From Planctomycetota bacterium (GTDB lineage: Bacteria; Planctomycetota; PLA2; JAEUHO01): a stretch of 64,000 nt of DNA. The DNA lies in NCBI GenBank assembly GCA_020631815.1, contig JACKGW010000001.1:1-64000 (forward strand). The letters run 5' to 3'. Each line of letters opens with the position of its first letter. Position 1 is the first letter of the stretch. Positions 8,835 to 17,143 of the stretch are shown piece after piece. A model generated the notes under the pieces. That model ran no database searches and was not told where the DNA came from. It saw only the letters and a program-made list of their open reading frames with translations. A program made the position numbers and the translations under genes.

Positions 8835-10244
8835 ATGCGGATGAGGAGTGGACGTGGACGTGGGTGGCGCCTTGCCGCCGTGCTGACGGTGAGCCTGGGT
8901 CTCACCCCGGCGACTGCGATCGCCGCCGGAACGGCGGGTGCGCTGGACTCCGGGTTCGGCAGCGGCGGCGTCGTCGTGACGAACGACGGATCCGGCTGGC
9001 CGGCCGCGGCCCTGCAGTCCAGCGGAAAGATCGTTGTGGGCGGCACCGAGCAGGTGCCCACCTCGGACGGCGGCTCTGGAACGGGATGGCTCGTGCAGCG
9101 GCTCGACACCGACGGCTCGCTCGACACCGGATTCGGATCGTCGGGCGAGGTGCGGCTGTTCGGTCCGACCGCGGAGCTCAGGGCCACCGACAGTCTTCGG
9201 GCGCTGGCGGTCGATGGGAGCGACCGGATCCTGGCGGTGGGCAGCGGCTCGTTCGAGGTCACGACGGGCAAGGGAAAGCGGCAGACGACCTCGCTCGTCC
9301 GTCGGTTCACGGTTGTTCGCCTCACCTCGGGGGGAGCGCTCGACTCTTCGTTCGGGAATGGCGGTGTCGTCGTGATCGACCTCTCGGACGTGACGGGCGG
9401 TAGCGGCCGCGGGGAGTCGGTACACGTTCTCCCGAGTGGCGACATCCTCGTTGCGGGGCGCGCCTTCGACGTCGCCGGCCAGTCGTCCGGGGGAGGCAAG
9501 GGCAAGAAGGGCGGCGGCAGCAGCACCTCGAGTGACGCCATCGCCCTCGTGAAGCTCACTGCGTCCGGGGCGCTCGACACGAGCTTCGGCGCCGGAGGGA
9601 TCACGATCCACGACGCGTCTACCGGCGACGACGAGCCTTGGCCCGGCGCGCTGGGCGTACAGAGCACCGGTCGCATTGTAGTCGGGAGCGTCGCGCGAGA
9701 CATCGACGAGCAGTGGGTGCTCACCGCCTACGACAGCGATGGCACGGTTGACGAGACCTTCGGCCGCGTGGTCGTGGCCCATGCCTACCTCCGCGGGTTC
9801 GCGATTGACGCGAGTGACCGCATCCTGGGATGCGGCTACGCGGTAGCTTCGGCCGGGGACTACGGGTTCGTGCTCACGCGCTTCACGAGCGACGGCGCCA
9901 CCGACACGGGCTTTGGATCGGGCGGCACCGTGTCGCTGGCGCTGTCGGAGAACTCGGAGGGCGGTCCCGTGCTCATCGAGAGTGACGGCGACATCGTGGC
10001 CGGGCTCAACATCATCGGCACGAACGGGGAGTGGCGCGCGCAGCCTATCCGCGTCGACAGCGACGGCGTGCTGGACTCGGGCTTCGGCACGGGCGGTTTC
10101 GGTGACGTCCTGGAGGGGAGCGGCGAGTTCTACGGGCTCTTCGCCCCTGGGCTCATCGACCCGAACGGCGATATCGTCCTCTGCGGCGCTCGCCAGGACT
10201 CAACCTCCGCCGACTGGCTCGTCGCCCGCTACTGCGGGAGCTGA
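8835..10244 (+). CDS. Secreted delta-60 repeat protein
   Basis: Exported protein of 469 residues made almost wholly of delta-60 repeats, a beta-rich propeller-like repeat. Seven copies of the signature are visible, including ALDSGFGSGG, SLDTGFGSSG, ALDSSFGNGG, ALDTSFGAGG, ATDTGFGSGG and VLDSGFGTGG. An N-terminal signal peptide (about 1-35, ending near TAIAAGTAG) exports it. The start at 8835 has GGAAAGGA 6 nt upstream; a GTG one codon earlier is possible. It is divergent from the sigma/anti-sigma/CHAT operon, so it could be part of that regulon, but nothing in the sequence proves it. A strong hairpin follows the stop. The molecular role of delta-60 proteins is not established; surface structure or adhesion is the usual guess. 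Confidence 0.85.
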   Translation: MRMRSGRGRGWRLAAVLTVSLGLTPATAIAAGTAGALDSGFGSGGVVVTNDGSGWPAAALQSSGKIVVGGTEQVPTSDGGSGTGWLVQRLDTDGSLDTGFGSSGEVRLFGPTAELRATDSLRALAVDGSDRILAVGSGSFEVTTGKGKRQTTSLVRRFTVVRLTSGGALDSSFGNGGVVVIDLSDVTGGSGRGESVHVLPSGDILVAGRAFDVAGQSSGGGKGKKGGGSSTSSDAIALVKLTASGALDTSFGAGGITIHDASTGDDEPWPGALGVQSTGRIVVGSVARDIDEQWVLTAYDSDGTVDETFGRVVVAHAYLRGFAIDASDRILGCGYAVASAGDYGFVLTRFTSDGATDTGFGSGGTVSLALSENSEGGPVLIESDGDIVAGLNIIGTNGEWRAQPIRVDSDGVLDSGFGTGGFGDVLEGSGEFYGLFAPGLIDPNGDIVLCGARQDSTSADWLVARYCGS

Positions 10245-10262
10245 CACCCACGGTTCGATGCT

Positions 10263-10294
10263 GCGTGCACGGCGGCGCAGGCCGCCGTGCACGC
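10263..10294 (+). terminator. Strong hairpin terminator after the delta-60 gene
   Basis: A perfect 14-bp stem GCGTGCACGGCGGC / GCCGCCGTGCACGC encloses the tetraloop GCAG, 18 bp after the stop codon. It is followed by TGTCTT rather than a full U-tract. The position and stability support a transcription terminator. Confidence 0.7.
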
Positions 10295-10320
10295 TGTCTT
10301 GTGCCAACCTCGTCTTCCTC

Positions 10321-10485
10321 GTGATCGATGATGAGGCGATTTGGCCCAAGGACCAGCGGATGGACGATGAGTACCCTGAGTCACTGCTCCACGCGCACTT
10401 GGACCAGAAGGGGCTGGGTGAGCGGTCGGAAGAGGCTGCGCACGAGCTTCGGCTTCCGCGACTGACGCGGCGATCGCTTGGCTGA
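10321..10485 (+). CDS. Possible small hypothetical protein
   Basis: A GTG-started frame of 54 codons encodes an acidic peptide beginning MIDDEAIWPKDQRMDDEYPE. It has no clear ribosome binding site and no family I recognise. It lies between a terminator and a 63-bp repeat. It could be a real small gene, a remnant, or chance coding potential in GC-rich DNA. Apart from this frame, the terminator and the repeat, I see nothing in the interval 10245-10613. Confidence 0.2.
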   Translation: MIDDEAIWPKDQRMDDEYPESLLHAHLDQKGLGERSEEAAHELRLPRLTRRSLG

Positions 10486-10525
10486 CCCGATGATGTTGCC
10501 ACGCGATGGAGACTCCTGCGGGGGT

Positions 10526-10588
10526 ACGGAGTGCGGGCAAGGCGCATGCATTGTTGGGGATGACTCATGAGAGCTGCCCGCACTCGGT
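10526..10588 (-). repeat. 63-bp palindromic intergenic repeat, copy A
   Basis: Inverted arms ACGGAGTGCGGGCA (10526-10539) and TGCCCGCACTCGGT (10575-10588, one mismatch) flank a 35-nt centre that keeps the CTCATGAG core. It ends 25 bp beyond the stop codon of the minus-strand kinase gene, in the same relative orientation as copies B, C and D. It is the most diverged full copy in the centre, while its arms are preserved, which points to selection on the stem. Confidence 0.85.
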
Positions 10589-10613
10589 GCCTCGGAGGAA
10601 CGACCTTCGCGCT

Positions 10614-13600
10614 TCAGTCCCCGAGCAAGTCGGCGTAGCGAGCACGCTCTGCCGGCGTGAGGGGCCGCGCCACGCGTCGCTCGGCCAGGGCCAGCACGTC
10701 GTCCGCCTCGACGAGCCACATCAGGCCCCGTTTGGAGTCATCGGAGGTCAGCACCTTCGTGCCCGTCGGATCGATCGCGGCCACCCACAGGGCCCGCTCG
10801 TGTTCGGGCAGCACGGCGAGCTCATTGCCGTCGAGATCCCAAAGGCGGGCCGTGCTGTCCATGGAGCACGTCAATACGCGGCCGCCCTGCTCGGAGAACA
10901 TGGCCCCGAACACGGTGTTGCCGTGGCCTTGCAACTCGGCCCGGACGCGGCCATCAAGCTCCCAGAGCACGGGCGCCTGCCCCCCTCGCTCCAGGCCGAG
11001 CAGCAAGTCCCCGCTTGGAGCGAGCTCGATGACGTGCCGTCCCTCGGGGTCCCAGCTGTGAAGGAGACGGCCTGACCGGTCCCATACGCGTACGCGGCTC
11101 GGCACGACCTGTCGCCCGGTATCCGGGGACTCGATCGTGACGAGCACGTCGCCTCGACGCGAGAACCAGGCTTGGGTGCATGCACCTTCGAGTGCGAGCA
11201 CGTGGCGCACCGTGCCATCCATGGTGCAAAGGCGGGCGGCATGCTCCTTGGCCCCGGCGACGAGGAGCTCGTCGCCGTCCGGAGCGAAGGCCACCGTCGC
11301 ATAGGGTCGGTGTTGTTCAGGCCCGAGGTCGACCACCGTGCCGCGGTCGTCCCAGCGGATCCACTCGGGCTCGGGATCCTCTGCCTGCCCAGCGAGGGGG
11401 ATCACCTTGCCGAGGACATGGTGTCCCTCGGGCAGGAACCGCAGCTCCTCGAGGTTGTGGGGATGGCGGAGCGTAGCCACCTCCCGCCCCTCGATGTCCC
11501 AGACGCGCGCGACACCCTCACCGATCGACGCGGTGAAGCGCGTTCCGTCTGCTGACCACGCGAGGGGCATGTACATCACCTTGCCCTGCTGCTCCGAGCG
11601 GAAGACCCGCTTCCCCTTCGCGCTCCAGAGCTCGACCCAGCCGCCGAAGTCCTCCGCGACGCACTGGAGGAGCATGTGGGTCCCGTCCGGAGACCACCGA
11701 ATGTTCGTGATGTAGCCGTCGCTCTCCAGAGACGGGAGCTCCCTGGGGACGAGATCCCAAAGGCGAAGCGAGGCGCCGCCGGCCACGACCTCGCGCCCCG
11801 AAGGAGCGAAGGCCACGCTCGCCGCGGGTCCGTCGCCAAGGTGGAGCACGGCCTCGGGCTGGCCGTCGAGGTTCCAGACGCGGACGGTGCGGTCGAGGGC
11901 ACTCGTGACGACTCGATCGCCCGTACGCGAGAAGTCGATCGCGCAGCGCTGGGCGCCAGCGTGGCCGCGCAGATGGCTCACGAGCCGACCGTCGCGGTCC
12001 CAGATGCGGATGTTCACCCAGTCGGCAAGGACCACGTGGGTGCTCGTCGGCGAGAAGTAGCCGTCCATGAAGATCGCGTCCGCTTCCTCGATGACCGCGA
12101 TGGGGTCTCCCTGCCCGTCGTAGAGCCGCGCCGTCGAGTCGTACGAGCACGAGAGGATCCGCTCGCCGTCTGGCGACCAGCGCACGCAACGCACACCGCC
12201 GCCGTGCGTGGCCAACGTCTTGAGGAGCTCCCCGTCCGCTGACCACATGCGGACATCGCACGGTACCGACCTGCTTTCGCGGATCGACGCCGCGGACGAG
12301 GTCACGATGCGATCCCCCGACGGCGAGAAGGCCGCGGTCACCCGCGAATGCTCGTGGCCTTCGAGGGCGAAGAGACGGTTGCCCTCGAGGTCCCACACCC
12401 GTGCGACGTGGTCGTAGCCCAGCGTGAGGATCCGATCCCCCGACGGGGAATAGAGCGCATTCCAGGCGGAGGGCTCGTGCCCGTCGATGCGCTGGAGGAG
12501 CGCGCCTGCCGCCGACCACAGCCGCACCTCGCCCCGGCCTCTCGGCGCGGGCACGCGCGTGTCGCGGGAGGTCGTGAGGAGGGTCTTCCCGTCCGGTGCG
12601 AACGCGACGGCCACCACCGGCCAGTCGTGCTCGAGAGCATGGAGCTGGTGGCCCTCGAGGTCCCACACCCGGGCGAAGCGATCTTCGCCACCGGACACGA
12701 TGCGATCCCCGGCGGGCGACACCGCCAGCGCCCTGATGTCACCCTCGTGGCCCTCGAACCGGATGGAGTCGTGCTGGCCGACGATGGCCGCGTGCAGTCG
12801 CGTCACCACCTCCGGAAGCAGCTGCGCGCGGCCCGCCTCGCAGGCGAGCAGCAGGGCAAGCTCGGGATTCGACGTCCCCACGGCCGCGGACGCGTTCGCC
12901 AGTCCCAGGGCGCGGGCGCGAAGAAGCTGCTCGCTGGCCCGCGCGCGTTGCCGCGACTCCTCGCGGCGCGCATCCTCGACGAGCGCCACGGCGACGGCCG
13001 CACCGACGACCAACAGCACCAGGGCGGCCACCGCGCTGCGCAGGATCGCCCGCTTGCGCGCGGCGCGCTCGCGCTCCTGCATGCCCGCCTCGCGAAGCGT
13101 ATCGATGCGGGCCTGGTACTGCAGCGCACGCTCGCTGGCGGGCCGCCGCACCAACACGCGCGCCACGGCCGCGCTGGCGCGATCTGCTTCCCGCAGCAGC
13201 TCGGCGCCGTGCAGTCCCTCCCCGTTCTCCAGCGCCGAGCGGGCTTCGCGCAAGTAGCCCTGCACCTCGCGGTCTCGTTCGCGCTCGACCTGCCAGGTGC
13301 GGATGGCCTCGGCAACGGCGTTTGCGGTGGCCGGGCGCGCGTCCGGGTCCCGCGCCAGGCACGCAGCGCAGAGATCGGAGAGCGCCTCGGGGACGTCGCC
13401 ATCGATCTCCGCTGCAGCCGGGGCGTCCTCCTTGAGCAGCTTCATGGCCAGCTCGGGGAAGGTCTCGAACGTGTGCGGCAGGCGACCCGTCAAGATCTGG
13501 AACAGGATGGCGCCGAGGCTGTAGACGTCGCTGCGCGTCCCCGTAGCCTCGGTGTCACCCAAGGCCGCTTCGGGCGACATGTAGCCCGGTGTGCCCAAGG

Positions 13601-14354
13601 CGCCCGCGATCGTCTGGAAGTCGCTCGCGTCGCGGAATGCCTGGATGTGGGCCGCGAGGGGATCGGCGGCGGCTTCCTCTTGGCCTGGCAGCGTGGCGAG
13701 ACCCCAATCGAGCACGACGGCTTCGCCGAACTCGCCAAGCGCCACGTTCTCCGGCTTGAGGTCGCGGTGGACAACGCCTCGCGCGTGCGCGTAGCGCACG
13801 GCGTCGCAGACCTTGAGGAAGGGCTCGAGCAGGGCGAGGCGCTCCTCCATGCCCTTGCCGCGTGCCGCTTCGATGGCGGCGAGCAGGGTCGTTTCCCCGC
13901 GGATGAAGCGCATCGTGTAGTAGGGGATGCCCTCGGGCGTCTGGCCGAGCTCATACACGGGAACGATGCCCGGATGCGCCATCCCGGAGGTGATCCAGGC
14001 CTCTTGGAGAAACCGCTGCCGCAAGCTCTCGAAGACGCCGCTCTCCGGTGTGTCGGGGCCGGGCGTCTGCAGCTCGGTCGGCTGCGCGGGCGTTGCCTTC
14101 GTGCCTCCGGTGGGGCGGATGACCTTGAAGGCGACCTCGCGGTTGAGGTCCGAGTCGATCGCCCAGTAGACGATGCCCATGCCGCCCTGACCGACGGGCT
14201 TGAACTCCCGGTAGCGGTCGCCGGGAAGCGTACGCAGGTGACCATCGGAGTGAGGGGGCGGCGGCACGGGGGTCGACTCGGGGCTCGCGCGACCCTCGTC
14301 GTCCCGTTGGGTCTCGCCGGCGCGGTCGACCGACGGGGGCTCCTCGCGGCTCAC
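10614..14354 (-). CDS. Transmembrane Ser/Thr protein kinase with WD40 propeller domain
   Basis: Protein of 1246 residues. The N-terminal kinase domain (about 48-350) has the glycine loop GQGGMG (55-60), Lys77 (VAFKVI), the catalytic loop HRDLKPEN (196-203, Asp198) and DWG (216-218) in place of DFG, a variant common in planctomycete-type kinases. A juxtamembrane helix and one transmembrane segment (437-459) follow. Residues about 520-1235 form at least a dozen WD40 repeats (for example GHEGDIRALAVSPAGDRIVS and RVWDLEG), enough for two propellers, presumably outside the membrane or acting as a scaffold. The GTG start at 14354 is chosen because GAGGAG lies 5 nt upstream. It is monocistronic between two 63-bp repeats. 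The likely role is Hanks-type signalling; its ligand and targets cannot be read from the sequence. Confidence 0.93.
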   Translation of the reverse strand: MSREEPPSVDRAGETQRDDEGRASPESTPVPPPPHSDGHLRTLPGDRYREFKPVGQGGMGIVYWAIDSDLNREVAFKVIRPTGGTKATPAQPTELQTPGPDTPESGVFESLRQRFLQEAWITSGMAHPGIVPVYELGQTPEGIPYYTMRFIRGETTLLAAIEAARGKGMEERLALLEPFLKVCDAVRYAHARGVVHRDLKPENVALGEFGEAVVLDWGLATLPGQEEAAADPLAAHIQAFRDASDFQTIAGALGTPGYMSPEAALGDTEATGTRSDVYSLGAILFQILTGRLPHTFETFPELAMKLLKEDAPAAAEIDGDVPEALSDLCAACLARDPDARPATANAVAEAIRTWQVERERDREVQGYLREARSALENGEGLHGAELLREADRASAAVARVLVRRPASERALQYQARIDTLREAGMQERERAARKRAILRSAVAALVLLVVGAAVAVALVEDARREESRQRARASEQLLRARALGLANASAAVGTSNPELALLLACEAGRAQLLPEVVTRLHAAIVGQHDSIRFEGHEGDIRALAVSPAGDRIVSGGEDRFARVWDLEGHQLHALEHDWPVVAVAFAPDGKTLLTTSRDTRVPAPRGRGEVRLWSAAGALLQRIDGHEPSAWNALYSPSGDRILTLGYDHVARVWDLEGNRLFALEGHEHSRVTAAFSPSGDRIVTSSAASIRESRSVPCDVRMWSADGELLKTLATHGGGVRCVRWSPDGERILSCSYDSTARLYDGQGDPIAVIEEADAIFMDGYFSPTSTHVVLADWVNIRIWDRDGRLVSHLRGHAGAQRCAIDFSRTGDRVVTSALDRTVRVWNLDGQPEAVLHLGDGPAASVAFAPSGREVVAGGASLRLWDLVPRELPSLESDGYITNIRWSPDGTHMLLQCVAEDFGGWVELWSAKGKRVFRSEQQGKVMYMPLAWSADGTRFTASIGEGVARVWDIEGREVATLRHPHNLEELRFLPEGHHVLGKVIPLAGQAEDPEPEWIRWDDRGTVVDLGPEQHRPYATVAFAPDGDELLVAGAKEHAARLCTMDGTVRHVLALEGACTQAWFSRRGDVLVTIESPDTGRQVVPSRVRVWDRSGRLLHSWDPEGRHVIELAPSGDLLLGLERGGQAPVLWELDGRVRAELQGHGNTVFGAMFSEQGGRVLTCSMDSTARLWDLDGNELAVLPEHERALWVAAIDPTGTKVLTSDDSKRGLMWLVEADDVLALAERRVARPLTPAERARYADLLGD

Positions 14355-14493
14355 GTGCTCTCCTCGATCGGGCGCAACGGTACGGGAAGTCGTCCGGCGA
14401 GGCTACGCCAACCCGCCGTGGAGCTCCTTCCGCGTGGAAGGTGCAGAGGTGGCCGAGCGCGTGCAGAGTGCGAGCGGAGTGTACGGAGAGTGT

Positions 14494-14556
14494 ACGGAGT
14501 GCGGGCAAATCCCATGGACCATCGCGGACACCTCATGAGAACTGCCCGCACTCCGT
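14494..14556 (-). repeat. 63-bp palindromic intergenic repeat, copy B
   Basis: Perfect 14-nt arms ACGGAGTGCGGGCA (14494-14507) and TGCCCGCACTCCGT (14543-14556) flank a 35-nt centre containing CCATGG and TCATGAG. It begins 13 bp beyond the stop codon of the minus-strand lipoprotein gene and lies upstream of the kinase start. A partial direct duplication of the outer edge (GTGTACGGAG) occurs at 14480-14489. Confidence 0.9.
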
Positions 14557-14569
14557 GGCTGGAGCCTGC

Positions 14570-15370
14570 CTAGCGCCTCGTGATGGTAAGCAGCCGGCGG
14601 GTGGACAGGTGCTGCGGGGGTGCGTCGGCGTCTGCATCCCACGGGCGTTCGGCTTCGAAGGAGAGCGACCATTCGGCGCTGGCTACCAAGCCGTCCGCGC
14701 GTGAAAGGACGACACGCGCGGTCGCCTTCTTCTCCGCAGCCTCCAACCAGGAGGCCACACTGGCGGCCTCGCTCTCGACCGAGGGGACGACCACGACACC
14801 CGTGCCCAGCAGCACGACCTCGCTGTCGGTTACCGAGTCGACGTGCATCGTCCACGTCAGTCCCACCGGCATCGGGAGACCGTCACTGACATCGTGCACG
14901 GTCCACGTGGCGCTGGGCTCGGCCAGTGAGCCCGCGGGGAACGGCCGCACGTACGTCTGCACGCGGTCCTCGGCCGAGCCGAGCTGCTCGGCGCCTACGC
15001 CACCACGCGTGACGCGATAGCCGGCCGGATCCTGGAATCGCTGGACAGCTCGCACGACACCCTGGGCATCTAGGGAGAACGCGAAGCCCGGCTTCGCCTC
15101 GGCGTCGGGACGCGCTGCGAAGCGCCACTCCATGGGGCGCGGGGAGCTGCCGCGCTCGCCTGCTTCAACGGACACCTCGGCGCTCCAACTGAGCTTGCCG
15201 TGGTTGCGCGGCCCACGATGCGTCTCCTGCTGCCAGTCGAACTGGTACGTGACCACGGCGCGGGGCTCGAGATTGACCGGTAGCGAGAGCCAGGGCTCGA
15301 CCTCGGGTTCACCGCAGCCAGGCAGGACCGCCAAGAGCCATATCGCCAACACACACCCCAGGCCTCGCAT
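14570..15370 (-). CDS. Putative lipoprotein of unknown function
   Basis: A 266-residue exported protein with a lipoprotein signal (MRGLGCVLAIWLLAVLPGCG, lipobox LPGC) and a beta-rich mature part with no family I recognise. The start at 15370 has GGAGGG 7 nt upstream, better than the in-frame ATG eight codons earlier. Its sequence contains several strand-like segments (AVVTYQFDWQQET, VGLTWTMHVDSVTDSEVVLL) and an acidic central part. It lies between copies B and C of the 63-bp repeat, with the HEAT/jacalin-like gene upstream on the same strand, so the two could be co-transcribed. No function is assigned. Confidence 0.75.
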   Translation of the reverse strand: MRGLGCVLAIWLLAVLPGCGEPEVEPWLSLPVNLEPRAVVTYQFDWQQETHRGPRNHGKLSWSAEVSVEAGERGSSPRPMEWRFAARPDAEAKPGFAFSLDAQGVVRAVQRFQDPAGYRVTRGGVGAEQLGSAEDRVQTYVRPFPAGSLAEPSATWTVHDVSDGLPMPVGLTWTMHVDSVTDSEVVLLGTGVVVVPSVESEAASVASWLEAAEKKATARVVLSRADGLVASAEWSLSFEAERPWDADADAPPQHLSTRRLLTITRR

Positions 15371-15418
15371 GCTGCGACCCTCCGCCTCGACCACGCGAGG
15401 CTAGCAAATCGCGAGTGT

Positions 15419-15481
15419 ACGGAGTGCGGGCAAATCCCATGGACCATCGCGGACAACTCATGAGACCTGCCCGCACTCCGT
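15419..15481 (-). repeat. 63-bp palindromic intergenic repeat, copy C
   Basis: Perfect 14-nt arms ACGGAGTGCGGGCA (15419-15432) and TGCCCGCACTCCGT (15468-15481) enclose a 35-nt centre nearly identical to copy B. It begins 13 bp beyond the stop codon of the minus-strand HEAT-repeat gene, the same spacing as copy B. Confidence 0.9.
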
Positions 15482-15494
15482 ATCCGAGGCCGTG

Positions 15495-16970
15495 CTACTT
15501 GCCGGCTTCGGCCTGGCCAGATGGCGGCGGACGCTGAAGCTCGACCAAGCCCAGGGCGTCCACGTCGTCGCCCGCACGTCCGTGAAGTGCGACGATGGCG
15601 TGGCCCTCGCCTCCGAGCAGGGGTGTGGCGTGACCAGCGATCCAGCCACCGTGCCATGTGTCGATGTAGGCATCCGCGGGGTCCAGGCTGTCGTCGGACG
15701 CGACCCGCATGAACACGACGGCGAACGACTCGAAGCGCACGCCGTGTTGGACGTACAGGCCACCGATGGCGTAGCCGGGTTGGGCCATCACGACGCCCCC
15801 CTGCGCTCCAGGTTGGCCGTGGCGCGGACCGTCACGCAGGGCGCCCTCCTTCAGGTAGACGCCCTGGATGCTGCGGATCGCGGGTCGCCATTGCACGGTC
15901 CCGCGCGTGTAGCGAAGGCCCACGAGGAGGCCGCCGGGGGGCTCCTCGAACGAGGTTCCGCCCGGTCCGCCGTATGCCGTCGTGCGGCGGAGTCCCGCCG
16001 CTTCGAATCCCGTCAGCGAGGCCTTGGGGCGCTGGGCTTCGAACCAGTCGCGGCCTACACGCCGTGACCAGGCGTCCGCACGCGCGCTGATCTGCCGCCA
16101 CGAGTCCCAGTACATCGGGGAGTCGCCTAGCGCCGCGGCGACCTCGTGCGCCGTGTCCGGCTCCGTGCCCGCAAGCAGCTCGGCCAGTGCAGCTGTTCGT
16201 GATCCAAGCACGTCGCGCCCCAGCCGCGTGATCGCTTCGGTGCGGGCGAACGTGGGCAGCTCGCCCGCGTCGATCCACATGTCGAGCATCGCCTTGGCGT
16301 GGTGCGGCGACTTCTCGAAGTGCTTGCGGAGAATCGCCCTGCCGGGGGCCCCGGCCTCATGCAGGGTGTGCATGGCGAACCCGGAGTCACCGACCCCGTC
16401 CGTGAGCCAGGCATCCCACACGTCGTGCGCCTCGGGACCGAGAGACGCAAGCCACGACTTGATCTGGTTGGCCAGCTCGCCGTCGACGCGCAGGCGAGGG
16501 TTGGTGGCCCAGGTCTTCAGGGCCGAGCGCGCGACCTCGTCCTCTCGCCAGTACGTGAACAAGGGGCGTATCAGCCAGTCCCGCGCACCGCCAGGTCGTC
16601 GCTCGAGCATGCGCACGAGGCCCGGGACGGCTGCCTTGGCGCTCGGGCCGATGGCCTCCAACGTGGCTACGACCCCACGCCGGTACGCCGGCAGCATCCC
16701 CATCCACGGGTGGTAGTGCTGCTGCGCAACCCCCTCGGGAAGCTGGCGGTCCAACGCCTTGACCAACTGTTCCAGTGCGGGTGCTGCTCGTTCGCCCAGC
16801 GCCTCGAGCTCGTGGACGGCCTTGCAGGCCACTTCGAGGTCCGGATCCAGGAGCTGCTCGCCAAGCGCGCGGATCTCGGCGTCGCCCTCGGCGTAGACGG
16901 ATCCGCCCGCCAGCAGCAGGCAGACGCCCAGGGTCAGCCCTTGCAACACGGAACGGCTCGATCGCGACAT
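15495..16970 (-). CDS. Exported HEAT-repeat protein with jacalin-like C-terminal domain
   Basis: A 491-residue exported protein. After a signal peptide (MSRSSRSVLQGLTLGVCLLL to about residue 27) come HEAT-like helical repeats (for example LLDPDLEVACKAVHELEALG and IGPSAKAAVPGLVRMLE). The C-terminal ~130 residues (YGGPGGTSFEEPPGGLLVGL, IRSIQGVY, IVALHGRAGDDVDALGLV) follow the pattern of jacalin-type beta-prism lectins, in which the last motif is typically GFHGRSGxxIDxIG. A carbohydrate-binding surface or periplasmic role is therefore plausible. The ATG at 16970 directly follows an in-frame GTG at 16973; neither has a strong ribosome binding site. Copy C of the 63-bp repeat lies just after the stop codon. 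Confidence 0.75.
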   Translation of the reverse strand: MSRSSRSVLQGLTLGVCLLLAGGSVYAEGDAEIRALGEQLLDPDLEVACKAVHELEALGERAAPALEQLVKALDRQLPEGVAQQHYHPWMGMLPAYRRGVVATLEAIGPSAKAAVPGLVRMLERRPGGARDWLIRPLFTYWREDEVARSALKTWATNPRLRVDGELANQIKSWLASLGPEAHDVWDAWLTDGVGDSGFAMHTLHEAGAPGRAILRKHFEKSPHHAKAMLDMWIDAGELPTFARTEAITRLGRDVLGSRTAALAELLAGTEPDTAHEVAAALGDSPMYWDSWRQISARADAWSRRVGRDWFEAQRPKASLTGFEAAGLRRTTAYGGPGGTSFEEPPGGLLVGLRYTRGTVQWRPAIRSIQGVYLKEGALRDGPRHGQPGAQGGVVMAQPGYAIGGLYVQHGVRFESFAVVFMRVASDDSLDPADAYIDTWHGGWIAGHATPLLGGEGHAIVALHGRAGDDVDALGLVELQRPPPSGQAEAGK

Positions 16971-17019
16971 CACCTGCGCATGATGACCGCCACGCGGGCG
17001 CCCTTCGATGCCGAAGGTA

Positions 17020-17047
17020 GGAGTGCGGGCAATTCCTGCCCCCGCAC
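17020..17047. repeat. Deletion derivative of the 63-bp palindromic repeat, copy E
   Basis: GGAGTGCGGGCA (17020-17031) is followed after only five bases by TGCCCCCGCAC (17037-17047), which matches the opposite arm with two extra C residues. The 35-nt centre is mostly gone. Unlike the full copies it lies between two divergent genes, so it does not sit at a 3' end. Confidence 0.55.
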
Positions 17048-17143
17048 GCGTCTCTCCCCCTGAGGGCCACGAGCTGGCCCCGTGGCACCCGCCAGTCGCT
17101 CCGGGCCTGGTCGTAGGCAGCCGCGCTGGACAAGGGAGCCGCC

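Noticed and set aside
8664..9782. N-terminal extension of the sigma factor
   Set aside because: The extension lies antisense to the delta-60 repeat gene and has the biased composition of a shadow frame.
14494..14556. The 63-bp repeat as a small peptide gene
   Set aside because: Copies keep the palindromic arms but differ in frame and in the centre, so selection acts on the structure rather than on a peptide.
15990..16012. TTCGAATCCC resembling a tRNA T arm
   Set aside because: No matching stems or anticodon arm surround it, and it lies within the coding frame of the HEAT/jacalin gene.
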